From contig VLTN01000067.1 of assembly GCA_008330645.1 (NCBI GenBank), positions 1 through 64,000 of the forward strand: a stretch of DNA of 64,000 nucleotides, in the 5' to 3' direction. Below, one piece after another: positions 56,271-64,000 of the stretch. The stretch comes from Cafeteria roenbergensis. Lineage: Eukaryota; Sar; Bigyra; Bicosoecida; Cafeteriaceae. Made by a program: the position numbers and the translations under genes. The first letter of the stretch is position 1, and every line of letters starts with the position of its first letter. Under the pieces are notes generated by a model. That model saw nothing but the letters and a program-made list of their open reading frames with translations. It did not search any database and had not been told where the DNA came from.

Positions 56271-58779
56271 CTAACCTCAGCAGGATCCCTTCTCGATGGG
56301 GGCCCCCGAACTGCGGGAGACCTCCAACGAGGTGAGCTCCTCCGCCACGGTGGGGTGGATTCCCACAGTGTCGCGCAGGGCCGTGAATGTGAGGCCCATG
56401 CGCATGGCGGCAGCGAAGCCCTGGGTCACCTCGCCCGCGTTGGGGCCGAGGTAGTGCAAGCCGACGACGCGGTCGTCGCGAAGGTCGACGATGACCTTGG
56501 CAAAGGCGGACTCCTCGTGGCGGTAGTAGTTGAGGGACCACTCGAGCGGCTTGTACTTGGAGAGGAAGGCATCCACGTTCTCGGCGCCCAGCTGCTCCTC
56601 GGCGGCCTCCTCTGAGAGGCCGATGGTGCCGTACTCGAGCGGCGTGAAGACCGTCGTGGCCACGCAGCGGTAGTCAAAGCCGGCCGTGGAGCCGGCGAAG
56701 AGGCGGCGCGCGAGGGAGCGGCCGGCCTGGATGGCCACGGGGGTGAGCTCCGGCTTGCCTGCGACGACGTCGCCGATGGCGAAGATGTGAGGCACGCTGG
56801 ACTGCTCCTCCGTGCACACAATCTTCCCGGAGCGGTTCGTGGTCACGCCGGCGTCCGCGAGGCCCAGCGAGGAGGTGTCCGCGTCGCGGCCGATGGCGCA
56901 GAAGACGGTGTCGAAGTCAGCTGACGCCTCCTTGCCGTCTTCGTCCTTCCAGGTGACGGACTTGCGGCCGGAGGTCGCGGTTGCGGCTTCAGCGGCCGAG
57001 GACGAAGAGGAGGCCGCGCCCTCGATCTTGACGGGGGTGCAGTGCGGAAGGATCGTGACGCCGCGGCGCACGAGGTCCTTCTCGATGAGCACCACGCACT
57101 CGCGGTCGAAGCCGCGGAGCAGGATGGAGCGCACCATGAGGGTGACCTTGAAGCCCAGGCCGGCCAGGAAGCCGGCCGTCTCCAGGGCGATGTAGCCGCC
57201 GCCGATGATCAGGGTCTCTCCCGGCGCGTTGGAGAGCTGGAACACGTCGTCGGAGGAGATGGCCAGCTCGGCGCCGGGGCAGGACAGGGCGCGGGGACGG
57301 CCGCCCACGGCCACGACGATGCGCTTTGCGGTCACGGTGGAGGTCTTGCCCTGCTTGTCGCGCAGGCTGACCTCGTGCGGGGTGCCTGTGAGCGATGCCA
57401 GGGCGTTCCTGTAGGTGACGGAGTAGTCGCGGAGCTCGCCCTTGTACCCGAAGTTGAGGCCCGCGATGTGGTCCTGCACGTTGCCGACGAGCTTGGACCA
57501 GCGGATGCCCAGGGTCGGAGCCTTTGGCTCGCCCTCCGCAGCCGCTGCCGCGGCGGCCGACGCCTCGGAGCCCCATCCGAAGAACGGGAGGTCCTTGGCC
57601 TCCTCGGCCAGCAAGGCGGAGCGGTGCATCAGCTTCTTGGGGATGCAGCCCACGTTGACGCACGTGCCGCCGAGGCCCCAGCGGGTGCCGGCCGGGGAGG
57701 GCTTGACGAAGTCACAGAGGCAGACGTTGGCGCCGAGCTTGGAGGCCTCCTTGGCGCAGGCGAGGCCGCCGGAGCCGCCGCCGATGACGAGCAGGTCGTA
57801 GTCGAAGTGCGCGCCGGCCGCGTCGGCGGAAGCCGAGGCCGTGTGGGTCACCTGGGGCTGGTGCAGCGCGCCGCCGCCGCCGATGCGGCCGCGGATGAAC
57901 GCCACAACGGCATCGGCATCTCCAAAGGCCACGGCCGCTCCGTCGGTTCCCTCAGCCTCGCGCGCCACGGCAACGCACTGGGAGCCCGCGGTGGGGGCGC
58001 CCGCGTCGCCGATGTCCTGCGCCGCGCGAGCCAGGGAGGACAAAAGCGCAACAGAGAGCTCGCCCGATGGCGAGCAGCAGCCCTGAGGCACAGCAGCAAC
58101 GGCTTGGCTTCGCCACGGAGCGGGTGGCGCGAGATTTCCGGGGCAGCGGAGCCAGGAGCGCGGCTTGGGCGGGGCGGGAATGAAGGGCTCACCTTGGTGG
58201 CATCGGCCCACCAGGCCGTCACCGCCGCGCCGTCCGCAAGCGCCTCAACAGTTGGGTCCGCGAAGGAAGTGCTGTCGAGGATGGCCGCGCCAGCAGCCGC
58301 TTTGCTGGCCAGCTCAAGCCCGGCGTCTGCGAACGATTCGAATCTCAGAGAACGAGCCGAGGTCAGGTGACCGACCCCTCTGACCCCAGAGGGGAGCAGC
58401 TGCGGCTGCCACGTCGCAGCAAGCTCGGGCTTTCGCCGCTCCGGCGCCAAGCGGCAAGGCTGGGGCCTTGCGCGAGCGCGCGCTGCCGTCTGCGTAGGCT
58501 GCTCGCTCGCTCACCTGCCGCCACGCCGGCGATGAGCAGCTGGACCTTGCCCGTCAGCCCACGGGCCTTGGGGGCGGCCTCCGGCTTGGCCGGCTCAGGG
58601 GGCGCGGTCGACACTACATCGCCCATGCCGAAGCCCTCGAAGCGCACAGGGGCAGACGTGGCCGCAGCGCCCGAGTCGGAGACATCCAGGCCCGGCATGA
58701 CGCTGGTGGTGGCGGGTGCCATGCTAAAGGACACCTGGCTGCCGCCCCCGCCGCCAATGTCGAAGCGGATGGGATCCAT
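56271..58779 (-). CDS. Thioredoxin reductase, predicted selenoprotein
   Basis: Exons 58515-58779, 58193-58326 and 56271-58016 (GTGAGC...GCAG twice; phases 1 and 0) give 714 residues if TGA at 56277-56279 is read as selenocysteine. The end is then Gly-Ser-Cys-Sec-Gly, followed at once by TAG, the layout of the Cys-Sec-Gly tail of large thioredoxin reductases. The core is the FAD/NADPH disulfide reductase: DLLVIGGGSGGLACAKEA, GLGGTCVNVGCIPKKLMH with the redox CVNVGC, GGGYIALETAGFLAGLG for NADPH, CAIGRD, and the dimer-interface HPTVAEE that forms the His-Glu pair. A Ser/Ala head and a thioredoxin-like module without CxxC precede it. It reduces thioredoxin using NADPH; cytosolic or mitochondrial location is open. 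Confidence 0.92.
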
Positions 58780-59654
58780 TGTGACTGCCCCGGCGACTGA
58801 TCAGGTCGTGGGGGTTCGGGCGAGGTCACGGAGAGGCGAGGGAGCTGGGCTCCACGCGCTCGTCCGCAGTGCCGCTCGGCCACGCCCTTGGGACACGGGC
58901 CGTCGTGACTGGGCAGTGCCGACAGAGCCCTGCGTCAGGCTCCCACACGTCCCAACGCCCCGCTTCGGCGGCCGCAGGCGCGCCTTGAGCTCCCGTCTTT
59001 TGCACAGTCTGTGAAGCTCTCTGCCCTGAGGAGGGCAGATGGCGCCAAAGGCCCTCGTGGGCAGGCCTCAACGCCCCAGAGCGCATGTTTTTTTGCCGCA
59101 CGCAATAGTTCATAACTCTGTCGACGGTGTTCGCGCATGCGACTAGAACCGTCGCCCCAACGACGCGGGGCGCGCGGTGACTGCGCCGTTCTTGGCTCCG
59201 TCTTGTGGCTGTGAGTGCCGAGCGATGAATTGACTCTGGCGCAAGCCCGCGCGCTCGCATCCGCCTGGCCGTGCAACACACAGCAGCCCTTTTTGTTGTG
59301 TGTGTCACGGCCGAAGCAGCAAAGCTTCCATGGGCAGGACGATTGCACGGGGTGGGGGTGGGGGAGGGGGAGGGATGCGCCGACCAGCGGGCGGCTCATC
59401 AGATGCGCGGTCGCGCTGTTTCCCAAAACAACATCCAACAGACGCCCGTGCAAGTGACTCCGGCGTTCACGGGCGCCACACTCTAGCTTCCCGGGTCGGG
59501 GCATGCCCAACGCCGGAGCTCGGCACCGCAAACGGCTCACAGTTCCAGGCTCGTGCCCGCACCCGCCCGCTCGCCTGCGCGGGCCAACTCCAGAGCTTGG
59601 AGCCGATGGGGGCTCTGCAGCCGCTCGGCCGCGGCAATCGCCACCGCTGCCGCC
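58780..59654. promoter_or_regulatory. Divergent spacer TrxR / EF-hand protein with G-quadruplex motif
   Basis: 875 bases between opposed starts. At 59349-59374 the plus strand has five G-runs (4, 5, 5, 5, 3) separated by single bases, a textbook G-quadruplex motif, about 280 bases before the EF-hand gene start. No gene is recognised; short open frames lack domains. Confidence 0.5.
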
Positions 59655-62350
59655 ATGGGCGCGGGGGACAGCCGCCCTGCGGCTGTACCGCTGGATGGCC
59701 TGGCCAAGGGCGACATCCTGCTGCTGGGAGGGACCCAGGAGACGGACATCGGGGCTTTGCCGCGCGGCCTGGTGCAGGGCGTCGTCGCTGCCCAGCGCAC
59801 CAACTCGTTTGCCACCCAGAAGCAGCGCCTCAGCAGTGAGACCGCGCGCCCTCCGAAGCGCGGAAGCTCGCGTGTGCCTGGTTGCGAGCTTCCCTGAGCT
59901 TCCCGCGCCTCATGACCGGCTGCCGCGCAACTGCCGCTGCCTCGGCAACCGGACAACGCCTCCCAACGCGCCGGGTGTCCCCGCCGCGCGCCATGCCCGG
60001 GCTCCCGATGCGCCCGGGCGCGCTGCAGCACCACCATCGGATGTAGTGTCGCGCTGTGCCATTGGCGTTTGGGGCGAGGCCCTGGGGTCTGGGTCTGCAT
60101 GCCGCAGCCCTGCGGGGCGCGTTGCCGGGCACGCCGCTCCGAGAGCTGACGACCTTGACGCTCGGGCGCCGCATTCTTCCGTTCGCAGGCTGGACTGCCG
60201 TTGCCATTGTGCTGCAGCACAAGCAAGACAAGTACTTGCTTCGCCCAGACGCTGACGGGCTGCAAGTGCAGCCTTTGCAAGCCGGCCTTGCGCTGCTTGC
60301 TCGGGCTGGCACGGCGATTGCAGTTCGCCGCCCAGTCCTGCCGCCGCCCGAGGCAGCGCGATTCGGAGCCACGCTGGATGAGCTGCTTGTCACGGCAGCC
60401 CGGGGCCTTCGGTGGGACGCGTTCCTGCCGGGCCAAGGCCCGGGATCGGCCGCACCCGCCTCGGCGCGAGCGAGGGGGCACGGCGTTGCCTCCGGCCCCT
60501 CATCTGCCACCCTCGGGCTCTTCGGGGGGTCCAAGGCGGCAATGCACGCCAGCCAGTCTGGCGCCCCCAGCTCGGGCAGCGGAGCTGCCTCCAGCTCCTC
60601 CATGGCTCGCAAGCGACTCGCGTCCTCCCGGATGCTTGGTACGTTCTCCAAGGGATCCCCGGCCAAGGGCGGGGCCCCGTCCCTCCGCGCCCCTCCCGGC
60701 TCGAGCTCCCGCCACCTGGGCGGGGCCTCTGCCTCCAAGCACCGCTGGAACATGGCACAAATGGCCGTGATGGGCTCGGCGGCAATCCTTGCAGCTCGCA
60801 AGCCGGCGCAGTCCGCGCCGCTCCCCCCGCCCCTGCTCCGCACCAGAGCGGCCGCGGGCGGCGTGCCTGTCCTCGCCCTCTCCGGGCCGGGCCGGCCAGG
60901 GGACCAGCTCGGCCCGGCCCGCGGACCCGCGGCCAGCGACCCCGCCCGCGGAGCAGGCGCCTCCCGCACACCGCTGACAGCCAGCGCCCTCGCAGAGGCC
61001 GCGGGGACGAGCGTTCCCGCTCCGCGGCCGCTGTCCGGCGCAGGCCTGGGCGAGTTCGAGCGGCGGCTGCTGCGACTGGTGCTGCCCCGCTGCTGGTCGG
61101 CAGCGAGGGAGCTCTCCCCCACGCAGCTCGTGGAGGTTCGTCGCGCCTTTCACCGCGCCGACCGCGACCGCTCCGGGGCAATCGACGCGTCGGAGGTCCG
61201 CTCCTTCCTTGCCGACGTCCGCGGGCGGGCGGTCACCGAGGCGGAGTCGCGCGCGTTCAGAGAGCTGGTCGACGCTGACGGCGACGGCCTCCTGAGCGAG
61301 CGCGAGCTGGTCATCGGCCTGCAGCGCGTGCCCCTGCGGGACTCTGCCGTGCCGGACGGGGTGGACCTCGATGCCATCGTGTCTGCTGAGACGGTGGCGT
61401 CGGTGCTGGAGATAGCGGGGCTCCTTGTGGCGAGGCGGTGCGTGGACGCGCCTGGCATGCGCAGGGCGGGAGACAGCGGGTCGGGGCGCCGCAAGAGGGG
61501 CGGGGGAGCGCGAGGCCCGCTCGAGCAGGACTCGGACGAAAGCGACGACGGTGACGACGAGGTCCTCGACGACAGGCGGGCTCTGGCTGCCGCGGGGCTG
61601 GTTGTGCCGAGACGGGCTTCGGCCAAGGTGGCCCCAGCTGGGGGTGGCGGGATGGACGCGGGCTCCGCACCGCAGGCCGCTTCGGGCGGGGGGGGCGGCT
61701 GGGGTCGCCGTGCGGCTCGCGTCGCGCCGCACCCCGACGAGGCGTTTGAGCCCGACGCAAAGCTGGCCCCGGGCGCTGCGGCGGGCCGGCGGGACGAACC
61801 CAGCACGACGAGGTCCGGCCGGTCAGCCCGCATCGGGAAGCTTCCCATGGTGCACCTGGGCAGCGTGGTGGTGGTGGACGCGGACTCGTCCGTGTCCCTT
61901 CACTTCCGCCCCGCGTCCTTCTCGACAGCGGCCGCGGGGAGGAGGGAGCGGGTGCGGCTGCGGGCCGGACGTCTCGAGCCTGAGGCGCCCGTGCTGGTGG
62001 ACGCTCGCGGCACCTCGGAGGAGGAGGCTGGGCCAGGCAAGCGGGGCAAGCAGACGGTGCTGGGGTCGGCGCTTGCAGCCGCAGCAGGGGCGCTCGGCTG
62101 CGCTGCGTCGCACGGCTTTGACGGGTGGTACGGCGAGGCCACGACTGAGGACGACGAGCTGGCGGGCCCGCGCCCGGCGCCCGACAAAGCCGCAGCTGAG
62201 GCCAGTCTGAGCAAACTGGCAGCTGGCGACCCTGCCGCCGAGGACGCCTTTGTGAGACGCACCATGGAGGACTTGCGCTCCAGAGACGGCGCGGGCATGG
62301 TTGCCGGCAGGCCTGCCAGGCGGAAGAAGCGGCCGAGCAAGCGCCGGTGA
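59655..62350 (+). CDS. EF-hand protein with a YiiX-like (permuted NlpC/P60) N-terminal module
   Basis: Exons 59655-59835 and 60189-62350 (phase 1, GTGAGA...GCAG) give 780 residues. Two canonical, adjacent EF-hand loops are present: DRDRSGAIDASE (about 383) and DADGDGLLSERE (about 422), so calcium binding is expected. The N-terminal 110 residues (LAKGDILLLGG, then TNSFATQKQRLSSWTAVAIVL, then KYLLRPDADGLQVQPLQAGL) resemble the start of permuted papain-like YiiX/NlpC folds, where GD(I/V)-L and W-S-H-V-x-I-V are typical. Here the His position reads Ala, so the module, if real, is probably inactive. The middle is low complexity; an ordered strand-rich patch (KLPMVHLGSVVVVDADSSVS) and a basic tail end the protein. 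Function unknown. Confidence 0.72.
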
Positions 62351-62724
62351 GCGGAGGGCTTCCCCCCCCCACCTGGGCGGATCGCCCATTGTGCCTGTAG
62401 CCTTTGACGCACACGGGCACGCCTGGACCGGTCGGCGTTTGCAGCAAGAGATCGACTGAGTGATTGAGTGAATGAGAAGAAGCCGTTGCGAGAGCTGGAC
62501 CATTGCCACACGACCGCGTGGCCGGCTGGGCCTGCGGGGCTGCCGAGCGGCCAGGAAGCGCGCGGGCAAATGCGCAAACGCCGACTCTGGCGAATTGCGA
62601 AACCTTTCGGGGCGCGCACGACAGGCAGCACCACTGGCACTCGCTGAACTGGGGAATGGGGTGGGATGCGTGGGGGGGGGGGGGACGCAAGCGCGCACCA
62701 CGGGCTGCGCGCGCCGGCAGGCTG
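62351..62724. other. Convergent 3' flank
   Basis: 374 bases between two convergent stops; contains a G13 run (62672-62684). No gene is seen. Confidence 0.5.
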
Positions 62725-62922
62725 TCACGCTGAGCCGCGAGCCATGAGCCTGGCCAGGGCAGCACGCAGCACGGCGTCCAGGCTGACCTGTCCGGACGTG
62801 GCACCACCGTGCTTGGCCGCCTTGGCGGCCGCCTTGGCGATGGCCCGAGCAACTTTGCGCTCTTCGATGCCGAGCGTCGCGGATGCCGACGTGATGAACT
62901 GCGACACGCGGGTTGCGTCGGA

Positions 62923-62953
<31 letters not shown>

Positions 62954-64000
62954 GCGTCTGGAGAGGGCGCGTCGCCCTGCGTCGGCGCCGCTGCCAAGGA
63001 GGCCATAATCGCGGCAGCCTGCTCCAGCTTGCCCTCCTGCGTCGCAGACGCACCTTGAGAGGAAGCTGCCGGAGGCACACCCGCTCCCCTCTCAGAGAGT
63101 GGCTTGCTGGGGCTGCAAGACGCCTCCGTGGCGGCCGACAGCTGGAAGTGGGGTCCCCTGACAAAGCAAGGGTCTGGCTCGACGTCCCCGCTCGGTGGCG
63201 CTTGGCTGTTCGGCTTGACCGGCGGGCGCACGGGCGTTTCCGGCCAGGAGGCCGTTGCTCTGGGTGGCTGGGCCGCGCCTGCCATGGCGGCTGCCGGATC
63301 AGCAAAGGTGACGCGGCGGCCGCCTCCGTTGGCTTCGCTCGGAGTCTGCTGCGGCGAGGCCGAGGCGGCAGTGAAGACCTCCTCATTGCGCCCTGCTATG
63401 TGAGTCCGGAACACGTCGCTTGGTCTCTGCTGCGATCCCCGGCGGCCCGGAGAGCGGACTGCGCCAGGCGTGTCGGGACCCTTGGCGGAGAGTGCCAACG
63501 GGCCGCTAACCGCAGGCGAGGGGACGGCGCCGGACGGCGCAACCGCTCGCTCCGGTGGCTGCGACATGAGCGTTGCCTCTACCTCTGTGCTGCTGAGCCT
63601 CGCCGGCTCGGCGAGCGCTCTGCGAGGAGCTGCTCCGACCGAGGCAGCCCCAAGAAGCAACCTCCTCCTCCTGCGAGGCGACCCGGCGAGTCCCGGCGAC
63701 GTCGCGGGCGGGCCTGCCGGGCCCGAACGCGGCGACGGGCCAGACAGCACGCTGGCAAGCGCCTGGCCGGCCCCGAGGCGACCGCCTTGCCGTCGCAGCG
63801 GGCTCGGAGAGCGCGAGTGCGCGCCCTCCGCCGCTGGGGGCCGCCGCACGAAGCGAAGGGGCTGGTCGCTTGACGGGCTGCTCAGGTTTGACACGCTTGC
63901 AGACGGCGGCACGGGGGCTGCGCGCTGGCGGGCGGAGAGGCGGATGTCGCTGCTGAGGCTCGATGCGCCGCTGCTCGAGCCAGTGGCCTGCGTGGGGTTG
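62725..64000 (-). CDS. Low-complexity protein, 5' partial
   Basis: The frame is open through the right edge, so the start lies outside; about 424 residues are visible. Most is Ser/Pro/Ala/Arg-rich and likely disordered, with SP and RSPSP sites that could be phosphorylated. An Ala-11 run and a short ordered C-terminus remain (ATRVSQFITSASATLGIEER, then KVARAIAKAAAKAAKHGG, then VSLDAVLRAALARLM), which looks helical. I do not recognise a family. It converges on the EF-hand gene. Confidence 0.55.

Noticed and set aside
56204-56271. ATGA followed by AA on the minus strand just after the TrxR stop as a SECIS
   Set aside because: No complementary 3' arm with a GA motif; spacing between ATGA and AA is too long.

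Overview
The window looks like nuclear DNA of a GC-rich, intron-poor single-celled eukaryote. Supporting signs are spliceosomal GT-AG introns, a nuclear-type tRNA gene with a Pol III terminator, and orthologues of eukaryote-only proteins (SmB, DBR1, MCM10, COX6A, VWA8, MAEA). The genes are compact and the proteins are rich in Ala, Gly, Ser and Arg low complexity. No plastid or mobile-element gene is seen. A GC-rich protist or microalga (for example a stramenopile or haptophyte) fits, but the lineage cannot be fixed from the sequence alone.

Layout. 1-15872 (+): the 3' part of a giant gene for a cell-surface protein with LamG, ILEI-like, HGL-repeat, ten cadherin-like and about fourteen IPT/TIG domains, a Cys-rich stalk and about eight membrane helices. 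15873-19872: a 4 kb gene-poor stretch of lower GC holding a tRNA-Thr. 19873-32865: an EXPERA membrane protein, divergent from a MAEA/GID9 ubiquitin-ligase subunit, then two tandem fatty-acid-binding-protein-like genes divergent from VWA8, a mitochondrial AAA+ protein. 33126-36335: a disordered protein. 37781-44767: COX6A, then three RNA-processing genes (SmB, a KH protein, DBR1). 45128-46826: a mitochondrial membrane protein of unknown function, which I rebuild from two exons. 47340-55229: MCM10 and an EEP-fold nuclease-like protein. 56271-58779: a thioredoxin reductase that reads as a selenoprotein, ending Cys-Sec-Gly. 59655-62350: an EF-hand protein. 62725-64000: the 3' part of a low-complexity gene.

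I rebuilt 17 introns by frame and homology. All end in GCAG and 15 begin GTGAG. This shared rule is what let me join split genes and set starts. Most genes sit in divergent pairs with 200-900 bp between start codons. Functionally the window is a housekeeping mix: respiration and mitochondrial proteostasis (COX6A, VWA8), splicing (SmB, DBR1), replication (MCM10), redox (TrxR) and ubiquitin (MAEA). The least ordinary items are the giant adhesion-type receptor, the selenoprotein TrxR with a thioredoxin-like N-terminal module, and the EF-hand protein with a possibly inactive papain-like module.
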